Source: Alkalihalobacillus sp047302405 (GTDB lineage: Bacteria; Bacillota; Bacilli; Bacillales; Bacillaceae_D). Taken from it: a stretch of DNA of 64,000 nucleotides. The stretch spans positions 4,030,001 through 4,094,000 of the forward strand of contig NZ_CP154853.1 in assembly GCF_047302405.1 (NCBI RefSeq), in the 5' to 3' direction. Numbering within the stretch: the first letter of the stretch is position 1; every line of letters starts with the position of its first letter. The notes below the pieces were generated by a model. The model was not told where the DNA came from, did not search any database, and worked only from the letters and a program-made list of their open reading frames with translations. Both the position numbers and the translations under genes were made by a program. Shown here in pieces: positions 15,644 through 24,139 of this stretch.

Positions 15644-15672
15644 GTCATAAACTCCTCTCTCTCAACGTCCGA

Positions 15673-15702
15673 ATTATAAACACTGACCTCCTCTTTTGTC
15701 AA
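15673..15702 (-). promoter_or_regulatory. SigA promoter of yabE
   Basis: TTGACA, 18 bases, TATAAT on the minus strand: both hexamers are perfect consensus. It lies 30-59 bases upstream of the yabE ATG. Confidence 0.85.
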
Positions 15703-15961
15703 CTTTATATTTTCATATCTCTCCCGCATGCTGTTCATTATCCACCAAATTTCGAACGAGGGAAATAAAAAAATATCGACACGTCCACTGTATGTATAAC
15801 GTCGAAATTGTAGAACGAAAACGAATTTAGCAAAAAGAGGACAAGCATATACAAAATACGACAAAAACCCTATTAAACTAATACATCACACACCTTTAAA
15901 ATCCTACACCATTTGTCAAATTGTAATGAAGATGTAATCTATATTACAACAAAAATCGAAC
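15703..15961. other. tatD-yabE intergenic region
   Basis: About 260 bases between the yabE promoter and the tatD terminator. A minus-strand frame crosses it into the yabE start but has no ribosome-binding site or family likeness. Nothing else is recognised. Confidence 0.4.
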
Positions 15962-15989
15962 AAAAAAATGGACCTGACCTTGGTCCATT
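15962..15989 (-). terminator. tatD terminator
   Basis: Stem AATGGACC/GGTCCATT with a 7-nt loop followed by TTTTTG on the minus strand, adjacent to the tatD stop. Confidence 0.92.
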
Positions 15990-15996
15990 TACTCGT

Positions 15997-16764
15997 TTAT
16001 TTAATCTTAAATATTTTTTTTGCGTTTTCTCTCGTTTGCAAAGCAACTTCTTCTACACTCATCTCGCGCAATTCAGCGATTTCTTTGGCAACTAATTCCA
16101 CATAAGCAGGTTCGTTTCTTTTTCCACGAAATGGATGAGGAGCAAGATAAGGGCAGTCTGTTTCAATTAACAAACGCTCTAGTGGAACTTCTTTTGCAAT
16201 TACCTTTGGACGCTTCGCATTTTTAAATGTTACAGGCCCTCCTAAAGAAATGTAAAAGTTCATATCTAAGCATTGGGTGGCTATTTCTACACTCCCACCA
16301 AAGCAATGCATAATTCCACCGACTTCTTCAGCCTTTTCTTCTCTCAAAATATCAACAACATCTTGATCCGCATCTCGATTATGGATGATAATAGGTAGTT
16401 GAACCTTTTTAGCTAATGCTATTTGTTTACGAAAGACTTCTTTTTGAATCTCTTTTGGCGACTTGTCCCAATGATAATCTAACCCCATTTCTCCTAGGGC
16501 GACCACTTTCGGATGAGCAGCAAGTTCCTCCAACCATTTTAAATGCTTCTCCGTCATATCAATCGCATCAACCGGGTGCCAACCAACTGCGGCATAGAGA
16601 TAATCGTATTTTTCTATTAAGTCAAGAGCTCGATTAATGGTCTTCTCGTCAAAGCCGACGACAACCATCTCTTTCACACCGGCCCTTTCTGCCCTCTGAA
16701 TGACTTCCTCTAGATCATCATCAAATTGATCGGCATTCAGATGAACATGTGTATCAAAAAACAT
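15997..16764 (-). CDS. tatD: TatD family metal-dependent deoxyribonuclease
   Basis: TIM-barrel metal-dependent hydrolase of the TatD/YabD family, with 3'-5' exonuclease activity in characterised members. It is 255 aa long. Metal ligands are visible in DTHVHLN (His6, His8), GEMGLDYHW, IIHNRDAD, MHCFGG and LIETDCPYLAP. The downstream PFRGKRNEPAYV is a family signature. It lies downstream of metS with a weak hairpin between them, the same order as B. subtilis metS-yabD, so partial read-through from metS is likely. Confidence 0.95.
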   Translation of the reverse strand: MFFDTHVHLNADQFDDDLEEVIQRAERAGVKEMVVVGFDEKTINRALDLIEKYDYLYAAVGWHPVDAIDMTEKHLKWLEELAAHPKVVALGEMGLDYHWDKSPKEIQKEVFRKQIALAKKVQLPIIIHNRDADQDVVDILREEKAEEVGGIMHCFGGSVEIATQCLDMNFYISLGGPVTFKNAKRPKVIAKEVPLERLLIETDCPYLAPHPFRGKRNEPAYVELVAKEIAELREMSVEEVALQTRENAKKIFKIK

Positions 16765-16817
16765 TCATACCACTCCTTTAACAAACTATCACCCCAAAAT
16801 AATATTCTGAAATAACA

Positions 16818-16845
16818 ATAGAGAGAAGAGTGATCTTCTCTCTAT
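16818..16845 (-). terminator. Hairpin between metS and tatD
   Basis: Perfect 11-bp stem ATAGAGAGAAG/CTTCTCTCTAT with a 6-nt loop. The following minus-strand sequence (TGTTATTTC) is a poor T-run, so it may be a leaky terminator or a processing hairpin. Confidence 0.5.
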
Positions 16846-16863
16846 ATAACAATTAGATTACAA

Positions 16864-18858
16864 TTACTTTACTTTTGCCCCATTTGGTAATGATCCATCC
16901 ACTGTAGCGAGTTGGAGCTTCTTTCCTTTAGATCCAGCTAAAATCATCCCTTGTGAGAGTTCACCACGTAATTTCACTGGCTTTAAATTTGTTACACAAA
17001 TGACTTTTTTACCGACTAGCTCTTCTGGTTTATAATATTTTGCGATACCAGAAACAACCTGTCTTTGTTCAAACCCAACATCAAGCTGAATTTTTAATAA
17101 ACGGTCGGCTCCTTCAACTTGTTCCGCTTTTAATACTTCAGCGACATGAAGTTCTACCTTCGTAAAATCATCAATTGTAATTTCATTGTCTTTTACAACT
17201 GGCTCAATTGCTTTTTCCTTCTGTTCATCTTCTGATAACAAAACGCCCCCCATCTGGGAAACAATATGACCAACTTCTTCTTTTACATCTAAACGAGGAA
17301 AAATTGGGTTGCCTTTTTCTACTTTTGTCCCAGCGTTTAATTGACCAAACTGTGATAAGGAATCCCATGTTGTTTGCTCTTCTGTAATCCCTAGTTGAGA
17401 CCAAATTTTTGCAGGGGTTTCCGTTAAGAACGGTTGAATTAAAATCGAGATGTAACGAAGCGACTCGGCCAAATGATTCATAACAGAACCAAGCTCTTCT
17501 TTTTTCGACTCGTCCTTTGCAAGTAGCCATGGTTGAGTTTCATCAATATATTTATTTGTTCGACTCACCATTTGCCAAATTGCCGTTAAAGCGACCGAAA
17601 ACTCCATCTCTTCCATTGAATCTTCCACTTTTTTCACGGTAGCGTCAACAAGGTCTAGAAGAGGGGCATCAAATGGCGTCGCATCTTTAACATACGCTGG
17701 AATTTCTCCATCAAAATATTTATCAATCATCGCGACCGTACGATTTAAAAGGTTTCCTAAATCATTCGCTAAATCGAAATTAACACGGTCCACAAATCCT
17801 TCTGGTGTAAATGTCCCATCTGAACCAAACGGAACTTCTCTTAATAAATAATAACGAAGAGCATCAAGGCCGTAACGATCGATTAATGGAACCGGATCGA
17901 CCACATTTCCTTTTGATTTAGACATCTTTCCGTCTTTCATTAATAACCACCCATGACCAAATACTTTTTTAGGTAATGGTAAATCAAGAGCCATTAACAT
18001 GATTGGCCAATAAATCGTATGGAAACGGACAATTTCTTTTCCAACTAAATGAACATCTGCTGACCAATATTTTTGATACAAGCTATCATTTTCTTTTCCA
18101 TAATCTAAGGCCGTAATATAGTTACAAAGGGCATCAATCCAAACGTAAATCACATGTTTTGGATTGCTTGGCACTTGAACGCCCCAAGAATAGGACGTTC
18201 TCGATACAGCTAAATCCTCTAAGCCTGGTTTAATGAAATTATTAATCATTTCTTTTTTACGCGATTCAGGTTGAATAAAGGTTGGATTGTCTTCATAGTA
18301 CTTTAGCAGACGGTCGGCGTATTTACTCATTCTGAAGAAATAAGATTCCTCCCGAACTTTCTCAACTGGGTGACCACTATCAGGACTTTTCCCGCCAATA
18401 ATCTGTCCATTCTCATCTTTAATTGGGTCGACTAATTGCAGTTCTGTATAGAACGTTTCATCTGGAACTGAATACCAGCCTTCATACTCATCTAAATAAA
18501 TATCTCCCTGCTCGAGGAAACGCTCAAAAATTTGGGCGACGATTTCCTTATGACGCACTTCGGTTGTTCGAATAAAATCATCGTAAGAGATATCAAGTTT
18601 TTTCCATAATTGCTGGATGCCTGCGACAATTTCATCAACAAACTCTTTTGGTGTTTGCCCTTTTGCTTCGGCTTTTTGTTCAATTTTTTGTCCATGCTCA
18701 TCTGTCCCTGTTAAATAACGAACATCATAACCACGAATACGCTTATATCTTGCCATCGCATCCCCTGCAACCGTTGTATACGCATGGCCAATATGAAGCT
18801 TATCACTTGGATAGTAGATTGGGGTTGTAATATAAAAACTTTTCTTTTCTGCTGTCAA
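16864..18858 (-). CDS. metS: Methionyl-tRNA synthetase
   Basis: Class I aminoacyl-tRNA synthetase charging tRNA-Met. Its 664 residues equal the Bacillus MetS length as I recall it. The signature HIGH is at 22-25 and KMSKS at 311-315. An alpha-helical anticodon-binding domain follows (about 380-530), and a C-terminal EMAP/OB-fold tRNA-binding domain starts near 560 (DFTKVELHVAEVLKAEQVEGADRLLK). Expression is controlled by an upstream T-box leader with a Met specifier. The herA-nurA pair separates it from abrB, which is directly adjacent in B. subtilis. Confidence 0.98.
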   Translation of the reverse strand: MTAEKKSFYITTPIYYPSDKLHIGHAYTTVAGDAMARYKRIRGYDVRYLTGTDEHGQKIEQKAEAKGQTPKEFVDEIVAGIQQLWKKLDISYDDFIRTTEVRHKEIVAQIFERFLEQGDIYLDEYEGWYSVPDETFYTELQLVDPIKDENGQIIGGKSPDSGHPVEKVREESYFFRMSKYADRLLKYYEDNPTFIQPESRKKEMINNFIKPGLEDLAVSRTSYSWGVQVPSNPKHVIYVWIDALCNYITALDYGKENDSLYQKYWSADVHLVGKEIVRFHTIYWPIMLMALDLPLPKKVFGHGWLLMKDGKMSKSKGNVVDPVPLIDRYGLDALRYYLLREVPFGSDGTFTPEGFVDRVNFDLANDLGNLLNRTVAMIDKYFDGEIPAYVKDATPFDAPLLDLVDATVKKVEDSMEEMEFSVALTAIWQMVSRTNKYIDETQPWLLAKDESKKEELGSVMNHLAESLRYISILIQPFLTETPAKIWSQLGITEEQTTWDSLSQFGQLNAGTKVEKGNPIFPRLDVKEEVGHIVSQMGGVLLSEDEQKEKAIEPVVKDNEITIDDFTKVELHVAEVLKAEQVEGADRLLKIQLDVGFEQRQVVSGIAKYYKPEELVGKKVICVTNLKPVKLRGELSQGMILAGSKGKKLQLATVDGSLPNGAKVK

Positions 18859-18892
18859 AATAGACGCCTCCTCATAATTTCAAGTTAAAAAC

Positions 18893-19188
18893 AATACAAA
18901 AAGCCCTCATCCAACATGGGACGAGAGCGTTTCTCACGTGGTACCACCCAATTTCCCCTTCGTAAAACATAAAAAGGGCTCTAAATGTCATTTGACAAAT
19001 CTGTTAACGCCAGCTACGTTACACCCTTATGCCTTTTACGAGGCACTCGAATGTAAGTTCCTCCCGAGACCATCTTCTAACACTGATTTATACCGGTTTT
19101 CAGCTTCCCCGGCTCTCTGTGCATCACCTGCTCATAAATCTAGGTATTATACTCATCTCTTCATCGGAATCCTATATAAATCAATCTT
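18893..19188 (-). promoter_or_regulatory. T-box riboswitch of metS (Met specifier)
   Basis: The leader RNA senses uncharged tRNA-Met and permits read-through into metS. On the minus strand the T-box core GGGTGGTACCACGTG occurs near 18938-18952. It is followed by a terminator GCTCTCGTCC/GGATGAGGGC plus TTTTT (18900-18929). Stem I contains the AGAGAG bulge region and an ATG specifier at 19071-19073, within GAAGATGGTC. The specifier assignment fits the downstream gene. The 5' boundary is set from the promoter. Confidence 0.93.
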
Positions 19189-19194
19189 TCCATA

Positions 19195-19223
19195 ATTGTA
19201 CCCAAAATATACCTAACAATCAA
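19195..19223 (-). promoter_or_regulatory. SigA promoter of the metS T-box transcript
   Basis: TTGATT, 17 bases, TACAAT on the minus strand. The expected start is near 19188, just ahead of T-box stem I. Confidence 0.8.
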
Positions 19224-19372
19224 TTAAGTAATCCTAAATAATCGATTAAAAGATTCACACGATTTCTATTGTCTCAAACGATCAAATACTTTGCTAAAAG
19301 GCATTCACTATTCGTTGGACAAATCGACTTAACACTCATATCCAAATTTACGGAATCGAGCTTCACGTGGCC

Positions 19373-19500
19373 ACTGAAAAACGGTCTACACTCGTTAAAA
19401 TATGGTTAGATTAGTTAGTATAAGCTGCATGCCCTACGCGTTCCGCGGGTGAATCGGGAGCCTCCTCGCTCCGCTTTGGTTCATAAAGAAACAGTTTGTG
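19373..19500 (+). repeat. Degraded copy of the small nested element
   Basis: Begins CCACTGAAAAACGG and then matches the centre of the 7206-7486 element: GCTGCATGCCCTACGCG, TTCCGCGGGTGAATCGGG and AGCCTCCTCGCTCCG. A right-hand terminal repeat is missing, so it looks truncated. It fills the gap between the metS promoter and the end of herA; the rest of 19224-19588 has no recognised feature. Confidence 0.65.
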
Positions 19501-19588
19501 CCTATGAATGACTGTTTACATAGAATTCTAATTACCTTTGATTTTCTCAGAGAAGACTTCTTTTTATTCGGAGAACCTAATGAGATGG

Positions 19589-21421
19589 TCAAGGGCGATC
19601 ATAAATATGGGCAAATGGTGTTTTGTTTTCCTTTAAATGCCCTTCCATGCTTAAACTCTTGAGCTTATTTTTCCATTCCTTCACATCCCATGACTTGGAT
19701 GTTTTTTGATTAAGCTCAGACAGCTGATTCATAAGTTGAATTTCAGTTAATGGAAGAAAGTCGTCTAATGCTTCCATTAAACTCTCCGTATCCGTTTCTT
19801 TCATTTCATTTAACTCATCAAAAGGATTTAATGTATGTGGGCTTGAAGAGTGGGCAAGTCGAATCCGAACCGCCATCGTTCTCCCGATAATGGCTGAGGA
19901 AACAAAAACATCGCCCGAACGTAAGTAGGGAAGTCGTTTGCCTTCTTCTGCCGTTAAATCGGTTTCTTCCTTGATTGTCTGAATATCAGTCCCACGAACC
20001 GTTCGAAAGACAAATTTAGAATTGAGCTGTGCTGTAATCGTCTCATCTAATAAAGTCGGTCTTTGTGTCGCAAAAATCAGAAATACCCCATATTTCCGTC
20101 CTTCTTGAGCAATTTCTTTTAAGACAGACTTAGCAGGCGATTCATAGCCTTTAGGAGCAAAATTATGAGCCTCATCTGTTACTATTACAAATGGTGGAAA
20201 AAACTCACCTTGTTGTTGCTGTAACCTTGCATCTTTATAAGAGCGACGCTTCCCGTACAAGGATCCAATGACATAGCTTGAAAAAACTTGCAAGAGCCAG
20301 ACCGCTCCTTGTACAACAACCAACTGTCCCGCCTGAATCCCTTGCTCAATCGCTCGAATATTATGTTGAAAAAGCCCAGCCTGATAGAGGCGATTCATTC
20401 GCCATTGAATTCCCTTTACAGAAGAGAGCGGCAAACTGCCATATTGGTCTAAAAGCTTTTTAAATGTATGATATCGTTGCAGCTCATCCCTTGTCATTCC
20501 ACCATCATGTAAAATCGACTCAAGTTTTTGTTTGCCAAGCTCAAGTGCCTCTGCTAAATTGGCGGTGCGATCACTAAAAGATTGGTAACTATCTTTACGT
20601 TTATGCACAGATTGAATGACATTAATCATCGATTCTGTTAATGCTCCTGATGCAGCAAGTAAACGCTCCACATCACGCGTTGACAACGCTGAGAAGTCGA
20701 CGCCGACATCACGTCCAATTTGCACGACCATATAACGTTGCTTATAGTTTGGAACCGTTCCTATCCCTTCTGTTTGTACGGAAAAATCCATTTCAAAATG
20801 CGGGTCAAATACAAGCGTTGGAATTTGCAATTTCATGAGTTCCTCTAACATGACACGTAATCCAAAAGACTTCCCTGAACCAGAGCCACCAAATACACCA
20901 ATATGTGGATATTGTTGCATCGCTCGAATATCAAATATAAACGGAATCCCTTGTTGCTCCCTCTTTATATCATTTTCTTGGATCGACACAAGTCCTTGTA
21001 AATGATCAGGTAGCGTCTCAGCGACATAATCAGTTGACTTCACTTCGCCTAAAACCATGCCTTTTTTGGCTGTTGTTGTCACTAATAATGATTCAATCTC
21101 ATAAAACTCAGGATGTCTCACATGAGCCCCTGTTTGTAATGGTTGAATCGCCTCTTCAAACAAACGGACTTTAGCCAAATGAATATCATCAGCCCCAATA
21201 TCATACCCAATATGCTCAAGCGTTTTTAAAACTTGATCATCAACTAACCCTTTATCAAACCCCATGGGAATATAACGATTATAGGAAAATGTTTCGACAA
21301 CCTCTCCTTTTGGTTGGTTAAGATGGTCATCTTCAATGACAACCATTTCATTCATTCGAAATTTATGTTCTTTTGAAGCCACATACACTTCATGCTGAGT
21401 GGTAACACCAACAACTTGCAT
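19589..21421 (-). CDS. herA: HerA-like DNA translocase/helicase (DUF87 ATPase)
   Basis: Hexameric FtsK/HerA-class ATPase that pairs with the NurA nuclease in DNA end resection (studied in archaea) and, in bacteria, in repair or phage defence modules. It is 610 aa long. An N-terminal HAS-barrel-like segment (about 1-110) precedes the RecA-like core with Walker A GGSGSGKS (178-185) and Walker B VIVTDEAHN (Asp416, Glu417). ATQRP at 451-455 is the sensor-like motif. nurA lies immediately upstream with a 14-bp gap. The frame is complete and shows no decay. Confidence 0.88.
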   Translation of the reverse strand: MQVVGVTTQHEVYVASKEHKFRMNEMVVIEDDHLNQPKGEVVETFSYNRYIPMGFDKGLVDDQVLKTLEHIGYDIGADDIHLAKVRLFEEAIQPLQTGAHVRHPEFYEIESLLVTTTAKKGMVLGEVKSTDYVAETLPDHLQGLVSIQENDIKREQQGIPFIFDIRAMQQYPHIGVFGGSGSGKSFGLRVMLEELMKLQIPTLVFDPHFEMDFSVQTEGIGTVPNYKQRYMVVQIGRDVGVDFSALSTRDVERLLAASGALTESMINVIQSVHKRKDSYQSFSDRTANLAEALELGKQKLESILHDGGMTRDELQRYHTFKKLLDQYGSLPLSSVKGIQWRMNRLYQAGLFQHNIRAIEQGIQAGQLVVVQGAVWLLQVFSSYVIGSLYGKRRSYKDARLQQQQGEFFPPFVIVTDEAHNFAPKGYESPAKSVLKEIAQEGRKYGVFLIFATQRPTLLDETITAQLNSKFVFRTVRGTDIQTIKEETDLTAEEGKRLPYLRSGDVFVSSAIIGRTMAVRIRLAHSSSPHTLNPFDELNEMKETDTESLMEALDDFLPLTEIQLMNQLSELNQKTSKSWDVKEWKNKLKSLSMEGHLKENKTPFAHIYDRP

Positions 21422-21435
21422 CCTTTCATCCCCCT

Positions 21436-22401
21436 TTAATATGGTCTTCCTTGTCTTTTTTTACTTAAAAATCGCTGTTTCAATTCCGGATCAATATATT
21501 GTTCGACTAAGGCCTCAACTAGTTTATCGGTTACCCGTACTTCACGGTCAATATGATCAAGCCAAAAAGGAATCCCTCTCCCGTTTTTAGGGGTTAGTGT
21601 CGCTAATAGACGAGCCATTTCCCATTTATGCTCAGCTTGTTCATCCAACATATCAAATCCCGTTATTTGAGGGTCTGCTCCTAACCTCATCCAAACGGAT
21701 TGTAAACCAGCTTTATGTTGGATTTCTTCTATATAAATAGCTTCTCCTTGATGAAGAACGCCAAAAAGCAAATCACGATCATATGTATAACCATCTTGCT
21801 TCAACGACTGAAACGCCTCAAGTCGAACTAAGTTACTAGTCGTAATCTCCTCTGAGACCCCAACAAGTAAGACGTGATCGGCTAATGCCTTTTCTTTTAA
21901 TTTGTCCCATTCTAATGGAGCATCAATCCGGTAATGATAGAGAGCCCCATCCATCATTAATACTTTCAAATTTTGCACTTCTATTAACTGATAGGCCGCA
22001 GTTAGTTCTTGTTTGGCTAGTAGATGCGAGCGTTTCTTTTTCGTATCTTCTAGTTCCTCCTCCTCCATCCTTTCATCATCTAATAATGGAAAATAAACAT
22101 CCGATACAAAACATTCATACCCAGTCGTCGTTTTAGCCAGTGCTTGGAAAAAATAAATTAGATGGGGCGGTTCCCCTTTCGTTTGATTAACCGATCCATC
22201 TACAGCTCCTAACAATCCACCACCTAGCCAAACACTTAAAGACTCGTTGTCAAATGTTGATATTTGTCGAATATCCACATTTGATTCAGTCAATTTTTGT
22301 CGAATATTAAATTTATCTGTATTAGTAGACTTATATTTTTGTCGAAATGATAGGTTCACTTTCTTTATCTTATCTAAAAAGTCTTGGTTAATTTTTAACA
22401 A
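21436..22401 (-). CDS. nurA: NurA-domain 5'-3' nuclease
   Basis: Partner nuclease of HerA. The NurA fold is recognisable from GAVDGSVNQ (Asp68 here, motif I) and LMMDGALYHY (Asp151, motif II), with the late conserved block HIDREVRVTDKLVEAL. It is 321 aa from the TTG chosen here, which has AGAGG about ten bases upstream. A GTG six codons earlier (22419) lacks a ribosome-binding site but cannot be excluded. It is divergent from abrB across about 200 bp. Assignment rests on motifs and on the HerA neighbour, not on an alignment. Confidence 0.82.
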   Translation of the reverse strand: MLKINQDFLDKIKKVNLSFRQKYKSTNTDKFNIRQKLTESNVDIRQISTFDNESLSVWLGGGLLGAVDGSVNQTKGEPPHLIYFFQALAKTTTGYECFVSDVYFPLLDDERMEEEELEDTKKKRSHLLAKQELTAAYQLIEVQNLKVLMMDGALYHYRIDAPLEWDKLKEKALADHVLLVGVSEEITTSNLVRLEAFQSLKQDGYTYDRDLLFGVLHQGEAIYIEEIQHKAGLQSVWMRLGADPQITGFDMLDEQAEHKWEMARLLATLTPKNGRGIPFWLDHIDREVRVTDKLVEALVEQYIDPELKQRFLSKKRQGRPY

Positions 22402-22504
22402 TTTTATCCAACCTCTCACTATGAAAATACTTATATATAAAGGTTTTTTTTACCCTTCCTTATAAAGTTTTCATAAAAAATATACGGAATTCAAGAAATA
22501 TTAA

Positions 22505-22567
22505 TTGACTTGTTTTGGAAACGTTGGTATTCTTAGTTCAGATAGAAAAATGTCGAATAATGACACA
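22505..22567 (+). promoter_or_regulatory. abrB promoter with two Spo0A boxes
   Basis: TTGACT (22505-22510), 17 bases, TATTCT (22528-22533) form a SigA promoter. Downstream, TGTCGAA (22551-22557) is a perfect 0A box, and TGACACA (22561-22567) is a second, weaker box ten bases on. This is the layout by which phosphorylated Spo0A represses abrB at the onset of sporulation in B. subtilis. Confidence 0.85.
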
Positions 22568-22607
22568 ATAAAAATAAATTTTAATAGTCTGAGAGGAGAC
22601 GATTTAA

Positions 22608-22895
22608 ATGAAATCTACAGGTATCGTTCGTAAAGTTGATGAATTAGGACGTGTAGTTATTCCAATTGAACTACGTCGTACACTTGATATTGCTGAAAAA
22701 GACGCTTTAGAAATTTATGTTGATAATGATCGTATTATCCTTAAAAAGTACAAGCCAAACATGACTTGCCAAATTACTGGTGAAGTATCTGATGATAACC
22801 TATCTATCGGTGGCGGAAAGATTATTTTAAGCCCCGAAGGTGCAAAAGAAATCCTAAAAAGCCTTGAAGATTACGTTGCAAAAACGGAAGCTTAA
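22608..22895 (+). CDS. abrB: Transition-state regulator AbrB
   Basis: Represses post-exponential genes during growth. It is 95 aa long: an N-terminal swapped-hairpin AbrB/SpoVT DNA-binding domain (1-53, MKSTGIVRKVDELGRVVIP) and a C-terminal multimerisation domain. The ATG has AGGAG upstream. It is transcribed opposite to its neighbours, as in B. subtilis, from a SigA promoter carrying Spo0A boxes. spoVG, one of its known targets, is also in this window. Confidence 0.98.
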   Translation: MKSTGIVRKVDELGRVVIPIELRRTLDIAEKDALEIYVDNDRIILKKYKPNMTCQITGEVSDDNLSIGGGKIILSPEGAKEILKSLEDYVAKTEA

Positions 22896-22912
22896 TTTAT
22901 TATGATGACACC

Positions 22913-22950
22913 CAAAGACTCGATTTTTTAAATCAGAGTCTTTTTTCTTT
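22913..22950 (+). terminator. abrB terminator
   Basis: Stem AAAGACTC/GAGTCTTT with inner GATTT/AAATC pairing, followed by a T-rich run on the plus strand. Confidence 0.88.
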
Positions 22951-23010
22951 TGAGGTAGGTGAAACAAGAGGTGTTATTCACATAGCCTCTACTCCTCTCG
23001 TTTTACCTAT

Positions 23011-23880
23011 TTATTGATGATATTGTTGATAAATCTCCCTTTTAGGCTCATCACGTTCTTCGGCCACTTGTTTTATCGCTTGTTTTGAGGTCATACCTAA
23101 AGAAATATAATGGTCGACATGTTGGACCGATGAAAGTGCCTCCCACCATTTATTTTCCTGTTCGGCTTCTTCATTTGCTCCTTCCACAACAAGACAAAAT
23201 TCCCCTTTCACTACTCCTTGCTCGACCCATTGCAGGGCTTCCTCTAACGTCCCTCTTTGATACTCTTCAAATCGTTTCGTTAATTCTCGGCAAATAGACA
23301 AGCGCCGATTGCCCAAATGTTCATATAAAGCAAGAAGGGTTTCTTTTAAACGGTGCGGAGCTTCATAAAAAAGCAAGGTCGCCTTGTGATATTGAATTTC
23401 TTCTAATACTTCCTGCCTTCGTTTCTTTTGTCTTGGTAAAAAGCCGACAAACTGGAATTGTTCGGACGGTAAACCAGAAGCAATTAGACTTGTTAAAGCA
23501 GCATTTGCCCCCGGTAAAGAGATGACTGGAATATCCGTTTCCTTCAATACGAGTTGCACTAAATCATAACCAGGATCAGATATGGCTGGCATCCCTGCAT
23601 CACTAACTAAAGCGATTGTTTCCCCTAATTGCAACCTTTTCAAAAGTTGTTCGCCTGCTTTAGCTTTATTATGTTCATGATAACTAAATAAACTTGTTTC
23701 AATTTCATAATGATTACATAACTTCTTTGTTTGGCGAGTATCTTCACAAGCAATCACATTTGCTTCCTTCAACATACGAATCGCTCGAAACGTCATATCT
23801 TCCAAATTCCCAATCGGTGTCGGAACAAGATAAAGCGTTCCTATTTTGCCTTCCTCTTTAAAACTCGTCTGTTCTTTCAT
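23011..23880 (-). CDS. rsmI: 16S rRNA 2'-O-ribose C1402 methyltransferase RsmI
   Basis: Tetrapyrrole-methylase-fold SAM enzyme that 2'-O-methylates C1402 of 16S rRNA. It is 289 aa from the ATG. Family motifs are LYLVPTPIGNLEDMTFRA, CEDTRQTKKL, VSDAGMPAISDPG and SLPGANAALTSLIASG. The chosen ATG has AAAGGGTGA upstream; the GTG six codons earlier is less likely. It overlaps the end of yazA by 23 bp, implying coupling in the yabB-yazA-rsmI unit. A long imperfect inverted repeat at 22958-23006 separates it from convergent abrB. Confidence 0.96.
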   Translation of the reverse strand: MKEQTSFKEEGKIGTLYLVPTPIGNLEDMTFRAIRMLKEANVIACEDTRQTKKLCNHYEIETSLFSYHEHNKAKAGEQLLKRLQLGETIALVSDAGMPAISDPGYDLVQLVLKETDIPVISLPGANAALTSLIASGLPSEQFQFVGFLPRQKKRRQEVLEEIQYHKATLLFYEAPHRLKETLLALYEHLGNRRLSICRELTKRFEEYQRGTLEEALQWVEQGVVKGEFCLVVEGANEEAEQENKWWEALSSVQHVDHYISLGMTSKQAIKQVAEERDEPKREIYQQYHQ

Positions 23881-24139
23881 AGAAATCACCCTTTTCACTA
23901 TAAATCAATCGTTCTTTCTCTTTTCTAGATAATCGCTTAAATGCATATTCTGCTTTTAATGCTTCTGATTTTGTTTCGTATTCCGTTACATGGATCACTT
24001 TAAAAGGGCCTCTTCCTCGCGTATATTTGGCTCCTTTTCCTTCTTCATGTCTCTTTAATCGCTTCTCAAAATGATTTGTATATCCTGTATACCAGCTACC
24101 ATCCGCACATTCTAACACATATACAACATGAGATGTCAT
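23858..24139 (-). CDS. yazA: GIY-YIG nuclease domain protein YazA
   Basis: A 93-aa stand-alone GIY-YIG (UvrC N-terminus/URI type) domain: VVYVLECADGSWYTGYT gives the two strand motifs, with conserved Arg and Glu later in LKRHEEGKGAKYTRGRGP. The biological role of this family in Bacillus is unknown. It overlaps yabB by 4 bp and rsmI by 23 bp, so the three genes form one tight operon. Confidence 0.93.
   Translation of the reverse strand: MTSHVVYVLECADGSWYTGYTNHFEKRLKRHEEGKGAKYTRGRGPFKVIHVTEYETKSEALKAEYAFKRLSRKEKERLIYSEKGDFYERTDEF

Noticed and set aside
15637..15864. 75-codon minus-strand frame upstream of yabE
   Set aside because: It overlaps the yabE promoter and start, lacks a ribosome-binding site, and has an unlikely composition.
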